From Pinus tabuliformis (taxonomy: Eukaryota > Streptophyta > Pinopsida > Pinales > Pinaceae): a stretch of 64,000 nucleotides of DNA. Each line of letters starts with the position of its first letter. Positions within the stretch are counted from its first letter, which is position 1. Where the stretch lies: NCBI GenBank assembly GCA_031772625.1, contig CM062818.1, positions 208,348,310-208,412,309 of the forward strand. The letters run 5' to 3'. Below, in pieces: positions 10,723-21,196 of the stretch. The notes under the pieces were generated by a model. That model did no database searches and was not told where the DNA came from. It was given only the letters and a program-made list of their open reading frames with translations. Position numbers and translations under genes: made by a program.

Positions 10723-10756
10723 TATTTAAACCCTTCTCATGCATTTAGAGAAGGGT
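10723..10756 (+). promoter_or_regulatory. TATA-like box and adjoining hairpin in LTR of A
   Basis: TATTTAAA (10723-10730) runs into a perfect 9-bp inverted repeat, ACCCTTCTC (10730-10738) and GAGAAGGGT (10748-10756), with a 9-nt loop. The same box and stem occur at 20394-20427, 36134-36167 and 45826-45859; only the loop changes (ATGCATTTA or ATTCATTTA). Position fits a promoter with a hairpin at or just before the RNA start. If so, the LTR reading frame lies wholly in U3. Confidence 0.55.
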
Positions 10757-11527
10757 CCTGAAATTTGTCAAAAACTTATCCCCAGAACATGCACTTTTGT
10801 ACCCTTTGAGGAGGTTTTGATGAATGAATGGAACAAGATTTATTGATTTTTGCATCTAATATCTGCTACTGATGTTGCACTTTTGTACTCTTAGTGGATG
10901 TTGGATTAAGGAGAGATAAATCACTATCGCTTGAAGCTCATGAGTAGGACTAGTTATAAATGGTACTTCTATCTCTTAACTATTTCTGCCTCTGTGTTAA
11001 AGTGATATTCAAGTTCAGTTGTTTGTATATTAATGTGTGAATGCATGAGTTATCATTTGGCACTTTTGTTTGGTGATAGCTATCTATTTATGCTTAATGT
11101 ATGAGTAGCTTATTATGCGATACGTTTTCACAACTGTTTCGTCTAACTTTTTACGCGAAGTGGTTTATCTATATTGAATTCTTTTCTTATAACATTTGAA
11201 TGATCTTTATTACCGATTTTTATTTGAAATCTTTTTAGATCGCATAACAGAAAGATTATACCCCGGGTTAGTATAGATTTAGATGTTTCTGTTTATTAGA
11301 ATACAAATGCATGTCATTAGATTAAAGTTAGAATTAGAGCATCTCAATTAGGAACTGTTAGACCAGAAATATCAAATTATACACACACACACACTTAAAT
11401 TGGGAAACTGGTCCCATATCCCCAGTCGGACCCGCTATACCAAACGGAAAAGGAGCTGCCAACCAAGGTCTGGACCGGGCGGGTATCCCCCTTGTTGTAG
11501 ACCCGATTTTTGAGGCTTCAACATATT

Positions 11528-11540
11528 TGGCGCCAGAAGG
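11528..11540 (+). other. Primer binding site of element A
   Basis: TGGCGCCAGAAGG begins 4 nt after the LTR end. The TGGCGCC start is shared with Tat/Athila-type elements; the rest differs from the common plant form, so the priming tRNA is not identified. Element B has a C-to-T change at the same site (36938). Confidence 0.75.
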
Positions 11541-11556
11541 AGTGCCTGAACCATGA

Positions 11557-13470
11557 ATGGCAAGTAAATCTAAATCTAAATACCATTCTGAGAGTAAAAC
11601 ACCCTCACCATCTCCCCCGACTTCTCCATTGCATTTAAATCCGGAATCGGAAGTCGTTGGAGCAATAGCCGCTGCTACAAACCCTGATATTTTAGAACGA
11701 TCTACTATTGAACCTCCTAAAGTTAAATCTCTGATTCACAAACTTCAGCGATTTTCTATATCTCCTCAAAGATCTGATAAATCTCAAGGCAGCGTGACTT
11801 TGCAATATAACCCTGCTCATCCCCTAACTAGATTAAAGAGTGAAAAGTTTGGTGTTCAACCAACCGAATTGCCTCTACCTACAAGGAAGAGAGCAAGGAA
11901 GTCTCCTAAAGAATCCGATAGCGAGGCTCTATCATCATCATCATCCATCTCAACTTTCTCACTGCAAAGTCAACCATCCACTCCTCCACTTCAGATCATT
12001 GTCCATCAGCCCACTGGAACTTCCACAACTCCTTCTCAACCATCTGGAATCATAATATCCTCATCTTCTCAATCACAGGGATAATCTTTTGCATTTTCCT
12101 CTATTAGTAGTTCAGCGATGGCCCAAACTCCATGGAATAAACCAGGGGCAGTCTTAATGCCTGCACCCTTGAGTCAGCTACCGGCCCATCCTAAAAAGTG
12201 GCTGCCTAAGTTTAATCTTGAAGCAGGCATGCTAGCGGAAGAACATATTAATAACTTTATGCTATCCATAAATCTTAATGGAGTTACCGACAAAGCTGGT
12301 GTTGTTTGACTTTTTCCTTATACTCTTCAAGGAACAGCCGGATCATGGTACTTCTCATTACCATATGGATCTATCACTAGTTGGGACATCTTCCAAGAAC
12401 AATTCCTGACCAAGTTCGGTGATGACGAGTCTACGGCAAAACTGATCAATGACTTGTCTAACCTTAGGGCCGAGTCAAGAGAACCTATCAAAGACTTCAA
12501 TTTATGTTTCAACAAAATCTTAAACAAAATTCCTACTGCTTCCCAGCCTAGCGAAGAAGTGCGAAGTGAATGGTACATCACTGCTTTACCATCAAACATA
12601 GCAATCTTTGTTGATAGGGCTAAAAAAACAACCTTAGTTGAAAATATGAAAGAAGCAATAGCAGTAGAGAAGCGTATTATGGCCCTAGAAAAGAAAAACA
12701 TGATAGAAGAATGAAAATCTAAGAAAGTTTCTTTCAAAGAAGATCCCAAGAAAAAACAATCGAAAGATCCATTTGATTTGGAAGGATTGCAAAAAGTTTT
12801 GAAGACCATGTCTAACGAGATGGTTGACATCAAGAAACAAGTGGCAGAAACTTCTTTGAAAAAGCCATACAAACCTTTTAAAAGAAACCCTTCGACTGAT
12901 TCAAAGCCCCCCAATGCTATCACAAGTGCTGAATGCGAAGAAGAAGAAGAGGAAATCGTTACTGAAGAGCAAACCGATGAAGAAGAAGTTGTAGAGTTAC
13001 AAGGAATGTGGGATTTCATCCTCCCACAAGAAGAGGATCAAGAATCATCCCCGGTTAGTACACGAAGTAGAAATCAGCTTGATCCTCCTCAAACTACCCC
13101 TAAGCCAAAGAGCGTAAGCTCAACGATGAAGGATAAAGTCGCAACCAAGAAAATGACATCAAAAGCGACTCAAACCAGCCCAGTCCAAATAGACACATCA
13201 ACTCCATCTAAAACGCTGATCATTTCGGATGAAATGAAGTACAATATCATAGATGACATGAAAAGGACTAGGGCCAATATCACTTTTTACGAATTGAGCA
13301 AGTTAAAACACCAGCAAAAACTACTTTTGAAAGAATTACATGTTGTGCCAGTAACACCTTTGCCTGCCGTTGTAATCTCTCAAGCTTCCCATGACATGGG
13401 AATACCTCCAACTAATGCGATGAATAAGGTTGATCTAAATGACATCGCCTTAATTGGAGGAAGATCGAGA
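11557..13470 (+). pseudogene. gag of element A, with in-frame stops
   Basis: Starts MASKSKSKYHSESK at 11557. Residues 1-175 form a Ser/Pro-rich N-terminal part with a basic patch (PTRKRARKSPK). The capsid core follows: HPKKWLPKFN (near 12189), LFPYTLQGTAGSWYF (12310) and SWDIFQEQFLTKFGDD (12382). The region from 12718 is highly charged, with an acidic run (EEEEEE) near 12938. No zinc knuckle is visible. It would form the particle and bind RNA. Stops: TAA 12082, TGA 12307 and TGA 12712. The TGA at 12307 is also present at the matching site of element B. Frame continues into protease without a shift, so gag and pol were one polyprotein. Confidence 0.85.
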
Positions 13471-14058
13471 TCTCATACTCCTCCATTTCTCCTTACTTAT
13501 GAAATTTTCAATAAAAACATGCATAATTTCTTAGTGGATTCTAGAGCTTCATCGAATATTTTACCAAGATCAATATGTGAAAAATTGAACGTTCAACTGC
13601 AAAAATCTGCTGTGCGCATAGTTCAGCTAGATTGATTGCAAGTCGAAGTGATTGGCAAATTAAATCAAGTAACCATAAGGCTGTCATCTAACCCAAAGGT
13701 ATGTCAAGTTATCGACATTTTAGTTGCTGATATTCCAGAATTTTATGGCTTAATTCTTAGCAGAGATTGGTCAGAAAAACTCCATGGATACTTCGCAACT
13801 GACTGGTCACACATGTGGCTCCCTTACAATGGTAAACCAAACCAAATAAAAGTTGAACAAGAACGACATCAGAAATACATAGTAATAGAGCTAGAGGGAG
13901 AAAATGAACCAGTAGCATATAATTCTAACATCATTGGCAACTATTCAGTAGATTCTTTCTTAGGGAATTTTAATGCTCATATGTCACCTTATTTAGAACA
14001 TTCTGTTTTATCCAAAGTCGAAATTTTTTCACAAACAGATAGTTCTAAATGTATTAAT
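13471..14058 (+). pseudogene. Protease of element A, active site mutated
   Basis: Aspartic protease region around LVDSRASSNILP (13531-13566). The catalytic triplet DSG is changed to DSR by one G-to-A change. Flanking parts match D and B: TPPFLLTYEIFNK before, IVQLD and LILSRDWSEKLHGYF after. An in-frame TGA at 13633, CGG or CGA in the ancestor judging from B, also breaks it. The protein would process the polyprotein. A connector region rich in Ser/Asn (13900-14058) leads to the RNase H domain. Confidence 0.85.
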
Positions 14059-14652
14059 TTTTTAGATAAACCTGTAAATAAATCTTTATTTTGGAAATTA
14101 TTTTTTGATGGTTCTAAATCTAACGAAGGAGCAGGAGCAGGATGCGTGCTAGTTAGTCCAGAAGGAGATAAAATCATGTTAACTTGCAGACTCGAATTTG
14201 ATTGCACCAACAATATCGCAGAATATGAGGCTTTAGTCCAAGGGTTGTACAAAGCAATCGGATTAGACATCAAATACCTTCAAGTTTTCAGAGATTCTGA
14301 AATTGTAATCAGACAGGTACGTAATACTATACATTGTTTATCAAGTCATTTAAAACATTACCAATCTTTAGTTTAAGATCTGACTGAACACTTTATAGCA
14401 TTTAATATTTCATCAATTCCCAGACTCCAGAATGCAAGTGCAGACCTTTTAGCTAACGTAGCTTCTAAAATTATCCCTTCAGAAGATTTTAGCCCTGATA
14501 GATTCTCAATAGAATTAATCTTTAGACCTTCTATTCCTGATAACATTACAAATTGGAGAATTTTCAACGACAATCCTGACATCTTGAGTTTTCTCACCTC
14601 TGAAGGATCCTACACCAATCAAATAATGGACGAAGACCAGCATGACCGATAA
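14059..14652 (+). pseudogene. Extra (archaeal-type) RNase H domain of element A, upstream of RT
   Basis: Reads KLFFDGSKSNEGAGAGCVLV (first catalytic Asp in FDGS, near 14104), NNIAEYEALVQGLYKAI (Glu), YLQVFRDSEIVIRQV (second Asp) and NASADLLANVAS (last Asp, near 14440). These four positions define an RNase H fold that would degrade RNA in RNA:DNA hybrids. It is the 'VDGS' type found as a second RNase H in Tat-lineage elements. Here it lies after protease and about 200 codons before RT, while the gap between the ordinary RNase H and integrase has none. Stops at 14374 and 14650 are CAA-to-TAA when compared with B. Confidence 0.88.
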
Positions 14653-16184
14653 TTGCAACTAGATAGCACTAACAATGCTATACCTAAGACGGTAGTCAAG
14701 TTAGAAGACCTTTATGATTTGAAAGATCGGTTTAAAAGATCTACCAATTCGAAACTCCAAAGTTCAACTTTGAACTACGAATTAGTAAATCTAGGAACTG
14801 ATACCAAACCGCAGAACATCAATCTAGGCCTTGGCCTAGCTCCTGAAGAAAAATTAGCATATATTCGTCTTTTGAGACAATACAAAAGTGTTTTTGCTTG
14901 GAACTACGATGAACTCAAAACCTATGACACTTCCATCATCCAACATACTATTCCAATGATAGACGATGAAAAACCAGTCCAACAGAAGTTGAGAAAAATC
15001 CATCCCAATCTAGAAAACCAGATCAAATCTAAACTCAACAAGCTATTGAAAGCCAAAATAATCTTTCCCATTCGACATTCCAAATGGGTCTCCAATATGG
15101 TTCCCGTTAGGAAGAAAAATGGAGATATTAGAATCTGCATTGACTTTCAAAATCTTAATAAAGCCTGCCAAAAGGATAATTTTCCTTTGCCTCCTATGGA
15201 ACAAATATTGCAGGCAGTCGCAGGGTCAGAATTAATGTCCTTTTTGGATGGATTCTCAGGATACAATCAAGTGTTGGTACATCCTGATGATCAATTAAAA
15301 ACCACATTCAGAAGCAAATGGGGCACCTACGCATATCAAAAGATGCCATTTGGTTTAATTAACACAGGTGCTACTTTTCAGAGAGCCATGGACATCGCAT
15401 TCAAGGGGTTAGTTAATAAATCAGTGGTAATCTATTTGGATGATATAACTGTGTATTCCAAGAAATGAAACAATCATCTCAGGGATTTAAAACAAATCTT
15501 CCAACGTTGTTTAAGGTATGGGATTTCACTTAACCCGAAAAATCCTTTTTCGCATTAAGTGAAGGAAAACTTCTAGGATTCATAGTGTCAAAATTTGGAA
15601 TTCATATTGATCCTGATAGAATCAAGGAAATTTGCGCAGTACCCCTACCTCACAACAAGAAAGCCATGCAATCTTTTCTTGGCCAGATCAACTTCGTAAA
15701 GAGGTTCGTTATAGATTTTTCAAGAATTGTGTCTCCTTTACAAGCAATGATTAAAAAGAACGCAAATTTTAAATGGGGCCAAGATGAACATGAGGCATTC
15801 ATTCTGATCAAACAAGCAATTATTAATGCTCCATCTATAGCAACTCCCAATTTTTCCGATCCTTTTATTTTATATACATTTGCCTCTGATAGATCATATG
15901 CTGCGATACTCACTCAAGCAAATCAAGAAAAGGTGGAAGCCCCAATTTCTTTTTTCAATTCCAATTTACAAGGAACTGAGTTGAATTATTCAGATGTGGA
16001 GAAACAAGCTTATGCTGTTTTCAAAGCAATTAATTATTTTAGACCCTTTTTACTCAAAACACATACCAAGATCATAGTACCGTTTCCAGCAGTAAGAAAT
16101 CTTCTAGTACAGAAGGATGTGGGTGAGAAAAGGGCCAATTGGGTTACTGCCTTACAGGAATATGACGTAGAAATCAAACCATAA
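14653..16184 (+). pseudogene. RT and ordinary RNase H of element A
   Basis: The spacer with LEDLYDLKDRF and LGTDTKPQNINLGLGL leads into RT: WNYDELKTYD (near 14902), then WVSNMVPVRKKNGDIRICID, MSFLDGFSGYNQ and MPFGLINTGATFQRAM, with the catalytic YLDD at 15433-15444. A TGA at 15466 follows YSKK and is shared with B. A 1-nt deletion near 15553 shifts the frame. From 15585 the connection and ordinary Ty3 RNase H follow (FILYTFASDRSYAAILTQ, NYSDVEKQAYAVF). It would copy element RNA into cDNA. All RT catalytic residues I can see are intact. Confidence 0.9.
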
Positions 16185-17555
16185 ACTATTGCAAAAGGTC
16201 AAGGCTTTTGCAAAATGCTGGCCGAAGCATCGCTGATGTCCGAAAATCCATTCGCATAGGTACAAGTGTACGAGGTAGGCCTAAACAATGTTGAGTCATT
16301 ATACACTGATATCATTTATTATCTAAAGAATAGATATGCTCCTTCAAACCTCGATCATACCAAGAAAAGAGCTCTAAGGTTAAAAGCCAAACAATATAAG
16401 CTCGTAAATGATGTTCTTTTTAGAATAAATTATGACTCTATTCTCCTTAGATGTCTTGAAGAATCTGAAGCTAAAAAAGTTTTTTAGGAACTCCACGATG
16501 GGCCAGTAGGCCGACACTATGCTGGAGATGCAACTGCTCATAAGATCTTACGCGCAAGCTATTACTGGCCCACATTATTCAATGACTCGCACAATTATGT
16601 GAGGAAATGTCAAGTTTGCCAAACCACTACTGGGCGACAAAAGAAACCATCCTTGCCACTACAGCCAGTCAACATTGAGCAACCTTTTGACCAGTGGGGA
16701 TTGGACATAATAGGTGAGATCGTTCCTCACTCTTCTAAGCAGCATAGTTATATCCTTACAGCAATAGACTACTTTACTAAATGGGTAGAAGCAGTTCCAC
16801 TCAAGACGGCTAATGCTGAACATATCATTGAGTTCATAGATCAATTTATAATCACCAGGTTTGGGTTGCCTTCCACTTTAATGTTTGATAATGCATCTTA
16901 CTTTTCTGGAAATACAATGACTGAATTTGCACTTAAAAGAGGATTCAAACTTAAATACTCTGCCAATTATTACCCGCAGGGGAATGGGTTAGCTGAATCT
17001 ACAAATAAAAACCTAATCAGGATTATCAAGCGAATAGTTGACCAAAATCATAAAAATTGGCATAAGTCCTTAATATATGCTTTATGGGCAGATCGAATAA
17101 CGCAAAAAGCCTCCATAGGCACTTCTCCATTCAATTTAGTCTATGCAAAAGAAGTGGTTCTTCTGACTCATTTGGCAATTCCCTCTATGTCTTTAGTTTA
17201 ATATATTGATGAAGTACCAACTTCCTCCTTATAGCTGAGGCAAATGGAAATAATTAAGTTAGAAGAACAACGAGAATAGGCCAAAAGAACTCACTCTCAT
17301 CATCAAGCATTAGTAAAATCCTCTTTTGATTCAAACATAATGACCAAAAAAGATTTTCAGATGGGAGATCTAGTTTTAAAATGGGACAAGGCCCATGAGG
17401 AAAAAGGGAAACATACAAAATTTCAACGAATGTGGCTAGGTCCTTTCCAAATTGTAGAAGTCATAGGTCCATCCACCTTTATGTTGCAGGATTTAACAGG
17501 TAAAAGAGACTCTTTGCCTGTTAACGGACAAATTCTCAAGAAATATTTTCCATAG
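16185..17555 (+). pseudogene. Integrase of element A
   Basis: Zinc-binding part: HDGPVGRHYAGDATAHK (16495-16545) and CQVCQ (about 16608). Core: first Asp in WGLDIIGEIV (near 16700), second in MFDNASYFSG (near 16885), Glu in GLAESTNKNL (near 16990). The tail at 17340-17555 reads FQMGDLVLKWDKAHEEKGKH and ends PVNGQILKKYFP. It has no chromodomain. It would insert element cDNA. Stops at 16182, 16257, 16485, 17199, 17232 and 17277 are mostly Gln codons changed by C-to-T. No extra RNase H lies between RNase H and the zinc finger. Confidence 0.88.
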
Positions 17556-18631
17556 GAGATCATTCTCCTATTTTTGTAGATTAGTTGTTTTTCTTTTCAT
17601 AATAAAACCAGTTGTGGTTGGTTACACTACATATTTATGAAAAAGACACCAATTCTCTTTCAAATTTTGATTTTTCGCTTGTATAAATAGCAAATCTTTT
17701 AGAAATTTGATCTTTATTATTGAAAGATACAGTTAAAAACTCTAGCCTAGAAATGATACTAGTTTCGACTTTGCAAAAATTTAATGAAAACAACCTTTAG
17801 TGAAAAATTGTTTTATATCAGTCCAATGAAAGGTATCAATAACAAAATAAAGTTTCTCTGTAGAAAAGCTCTTTCCAAAAAACTCTATCATTGTCGTCCA
17901 GAGCTATATTAAGGAAACAATGACTTCCTCCCTACTTAGGAAATTACAACTTTCAGAGAAACAATCCAAGGATACATTTTAACTTAAAGAGTAAGAGGTC
18001 TCATCACGAGCCGGCTTATCAAAATCACAGATATTATAACTTGCTGACTTTGCCAATACTGCGTACCACAACAAGGCAATGACTCAAGATTGTTGCAATC
18101 AAAAGGCAAGGGGTCTCATCACGAGCTAGCTTGTTCAGCAAAGTTATAAATCAAGTGAATGACTGTGTCATAGATTCGCTATCAAACCAAGACATTGTTC
18201 TTTAAGGATAAAAATAAAATGAAAGAAAGAAGTGTGGATATGGATTCCTCTTTGAAAATTGTATGTTTCTCTAAGTAGGATACAGGATCATTGCTGGGTA
18301 ACAAGTAACCCTGTCGAAGCTATAAATGCTTGCTGGCAGCAGAGTCTCTACCTACGACAAATGAGCATATTTAAAACTGATTTACAGAGAAGGCTTTGTT
18401 TTATCTTTATAAACCAAGTAATGACTGATGTAGATACAAGGACTAGCTGGAGGGAGCAAATAATCAAAGTTGAAAATAGGAGAAACAAAATATCATTGAC
18501 AGGTTAAAGCATAATGTACTTTGTCTTTCTATAATAAAGTTTAACTTTCTGGAAAAGTTTTTGTTTTGGAAGTTTTAGAAAATTTAAAAAGAAAGACAGA
18601 GATAACTGGTTCTTCCATGTGAATCACCAAT
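17556..18631 (+). other. Conserved non-coding stretch between integrase and 3' LTR of A
   Basis: 1.08 kb. It aligns along its whole length with 42962-44038 in element B, but its small frames are not conserved, so I read it as non-coding. It holds two copies of GGTCTCATCACGAGC (near 17997 and 18112), each followed by GCTTRTTC-like bases and spaced by CAATGACTCAAGATTG, and a segment CCTGTCGAAGCTATAAATGC followed by GCTGGCAGCAGAG. No clear polypurine tract touches the 3' LTR; the nearest purine-rich run is at 18576-18605. Confidence 0.65.
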
Positions 18632-19459
18632 TGTTTTGGCCAGCAACAACCCCCCTTCTTATTTAGTGTTATTCCTAATACTAAATAAGTGTGGACCCTT
18701 AGTTAAAAATTTAAAAAATCAATTAGTGCTTAAATTTCCTTTTATAATAAAACTTACCATCATAAGCTTAGGAGAATACCCTTGAAAAAACCAAAAAGCC
18801 TAAGTTTTATGATAATGTAGGAGTTCCTTCGGAAATATCGCATCGCAACAGGATACCTCCTTACAACCCAAATTCTAACATTGCGAGATCGCGATATGCG
18901 ATAATATCGCACCGCATACATCAAATAAAACTTACATTGAAACATCTTAAGTTGCCGATATGCGATGACACATATCGTAAATCGCATTTCATAGAAAACA
19001 GATTAACGAAGATTTTCATATATTACATTCCTGCGATAATGCGATACTGCGATATTGTGATAATGTGATACTGCGATATTGCGATAATACGATGTTGAAA
19101 AATTCGCGATAGAGCAAGTAAACCATGTCATGATTCTGCGATGTTGCGATCTGCGATATTGCGAAGCAAATCGCAAAATCGCCTCATCGTAGATATTTCG
19201 GGCTCACGGTTCAAAAAAGTATTTTCCATAAATCGAGACCTGGTTATGCGCTTTAATGCCAATTAATGAGTTAGTTGCCAGTTATTAATGGAAACATGGT
19301 TTCGCGCTTATCAAAAAGTCATTTCACGTAAGGTGGTACATTTTATGCGTCTTCGGCATTTAAAACTTTCCCATCACCTTCCTTATCATTATTTTCACTT
19401 CACTTGTGAATTGCAGGAACGAAGAACAGAGAACGGTACAAAGCAGCACGCAGGATAAA

Positions 19460-20215
19460 ATGGGAAAGAAAAGCAAAGCCCCGAGCACTGAAGAGAAGGA
19501 AATGGCGCCCTTGTATACAGACACCGCCTGCAACCGAGAAGCTGGTATTGCTACGTGGGAAGGCATGTACAATTTACTTGAGGAGGAGAATCCCAGAGTA
19601 ATGGAGGTCGAGGCTATTGCAGGCTCACATAGTTCTTCTGAGGCATTCCTTACAGAGCTAGCTTGCTCCTTCTTACACCGGATAGCGGCAATGCCCAAAA
19701 TTCTCCCATATACAGACATGGTTAAATGGATATTGGATAGCGTTGATATCAGAAACAGACAGTTTAAGGCTCAGGGTCAAGAGCTCACGAAATCATTATT
19801 TTTACAAATTTTGAGCTTTATACCTGCTAAAAGCAAAAAGCGCAAAAGGCAAAAAACGCATCAAGGGAGCCCAGATCAAGAAATGGAGGTAGTTTCCAAT
19901 GCACGATTAGCACCTAATCATGCATCGCTGAGAAAAACTTCTCGAAAAGGAAAGCTCCTAATTTCTCAGTCACCTGCAAGCCCCGAAAATCACAAGAAAG
20001 CAATGATAGAGACAAACTGGAAACAGAAACCTAAAGAAAAGGCAGAAGCGATCCAAGGGTTAACCAAGTTGAACTGGGATTATTACTGGGCCTACTTGGT
20101 AAAGCCACATAGTCAGTGGATGACTCTCAAGTGTATCATCAATTCTGCCGAGAAGACGGCGCCAGCTCTTGTTGATTCGGTTTTCTCAGCACAATTAAAA
20201 TCGGAAGTCAGCTAG
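19460..20215 (+). CDS. LTR-encoded protein of unknown function (A 3' LTR), 251 codons
   Basis: Best copy of a reading frame found in all four LTRs of A and B. I chose the ATG at 19460 (MGKKSKAPSTEEKEM) because it is present in all four. Block 1, residues 1-100, contains TWEGMYNLLEEENP and ends ILPYTDMVKWIL. A basic linker (KSKKRKRQKTH, near residue 128) could be a nuclear localisation signal. Block 2, residues 180-251, has LTKLNWDYYWAYLVKPHSQ. A TAG at 20213 (CAG in the other copies) cuts off the last ~20 residues; the natural stop is at 20273. Blocks 1 and 2 align with B without indels and with frequent third-position changes, while the linker and surrounding DNA show indels. No signal peptide, membrane segment or known domain seen. 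It could still be a chance frame kept by recent shared ancestry. Confidence 0.6.
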   Translation: MGKKSKAPSTEEKEMAPLYTDTACNREAGIATWEGMYNLLEEENPRVMEVEAIAGSHSSSEAFLTELACSFLHRIAAMPKILPYTDMVKWILDSVDIRNRQFKAQGQELTKSLFLQILSFIPAKSKKRKRQKTHQGSPDQEMEVVSNARLAPNHASLRKTSRKGKLLISQSPASPENHKKAMIETNWKQKPKEKAEAIQGLTKLNWDYYWAYLVKPHSQWMTLKCIINSAEKTAPALVDSVFSAQLKSEVS

Positions 20216-20393
20216 CTGACTCTTCTCAAACAAATGCTGAATGCTTGCAATTTTAAGGAGCAAATACAGAAATGATGAGATGTTAAGTTTAATTTTAGAA
20301 ATAGTTTTGTTTTATTTCTGCCTGAAATGAGGACGGTCATTTAAACAGTATCCTACATTTTTGTAATAAGTTATTTTTAGTTTTAGTTAGTAG

Positions 20394-20427
20394 TATTTAA
20401 ACCCTTCTCATGCATTTAGAGAAGGGT
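20394..20427 (+). promoter_or_regulatory. TATA-like box and hairpin in the A 3' LTR
   Basis: Second copy of the TATTTAAA box and 9-bp stem (20401-20409 with 20419-20427). It is identical to the 5' copy in the stem. Confidence 0.55.
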
Positions 20428-21196
20428 CCTGAAATTTGTCAAAAACTTATCCCCAGAACATGCACTTTTGTACCCTCTGAGGAGGTTTTGATGAATGAAT
20501 GGAACAAGATTTATTGATTTTTGCATCTAATATCTGCTACTGATGTTGCACTTCTGTACTCTTAGTGGATGTTGGATTAAGGAGAGATAAATCATTATCG
20601 CTTGAAGCTCATGAGTAGGACTAGTTATAAATGGTACTTCTATCTCTTAACTATTTATGCCTTTGTGTTAAAGTGATATTCAAGTTCAGTTGTTTGTATA
20701 TTAATGCGTGAATGCCTGAGTTATCATTTGGCACTTTTGTTCGATGATAGCTATCTATTTATGCTTTTAATGTATGAGTAGCTTATTATGTGATACATTT
20801 TGATAACTGTTTCGTCTAACTTTTTATGCAAAGTGGTTTATCTATATTGAATTCTTTTCTTATAACATTTGAATGATCTTTATTACCGATTGTTATTTGA
20901 AATCTTTTCAGATCGCATAACAGAAAGATTATACCCCGGGTTAGTATAGATTTAGATGTTTTTGTTTATTAGAATACAAATGCATGTCATTAGATTAAAG
21001 TTAGAATTAGAGCATCTCAATTAGGAACAGTTAGACCAGAAATATCAAATTCTACACACACACACACTTAAATTGGGAAATTGGTCCCATATCCCCAGTC
21101 AGACCCACTATACCAAACAGAAAAGGAGTTGCCAACCAAGGTCCGGACTGGGTGGGTATCCCCCTTGTTGTAAACCCGATTTTCAGGGCTTCAACA

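Larger units (their letters stand above)
8993..11523 (+). repeat. 5' LTR of element A
   Basis: 2531 bp, ending CTTCAACA before TATTTGGCGCC. It contains, in order, a GCGAT-rich block, a splice-acceptor-like tract, an open reading frame of the LTR-encoded protein, a TATTTAAA box with a hairpin, and a long leader with a (CA)n run (11380-11394). The length is at the high end for plant LTRs. If the box near 10723 is the promoter, U3 is about 1.75 kb and R-U5 about 0.77 kb. Confidence 0.93.
8993..21196 (+). mobile_element. Complete but decayed Tat-like Ty3/gypsy element A
   Basis: 12.2 kb, bounded by LTRs of 2531 and 2565 bp and by the TSD GAACC. The internal part carries gag, protease, extra RNase H, RT, RNase H and integrase in one frame from 11557 to about 15553, then a 1-nt deletion, then one frame to 17555. 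Comparison with element B shows that nearly all the in-frame stops come from C-to-T changes (CAA, CAG or CGA to stop), as expected of methylated, silenced DNA. A 1.08-kb non-coding stretch follows integrase. The 5' LTR begins CG where the 3' copy begins TG. LTR copies differ by about 3-4% in stretches compared by eye. Confidence 0.95.
18632..21196 (+). repeat. 3' LTR of element A
   Basis: 2565 bp, starting TGTTTTGGCC and ending CTTCAACA before the TSD GAACC. Same layout as the 5' LTR. It carries the only uninterrupted long copy of the LTR reading frame. Confidence 0.93.

Noticed and set aside
18259-18507. 82-codon frame between integrase and 3' LTR of A
   Set aside because: The matching region of element B has frame-breaking changes, so it is not a conserved accessory gene.
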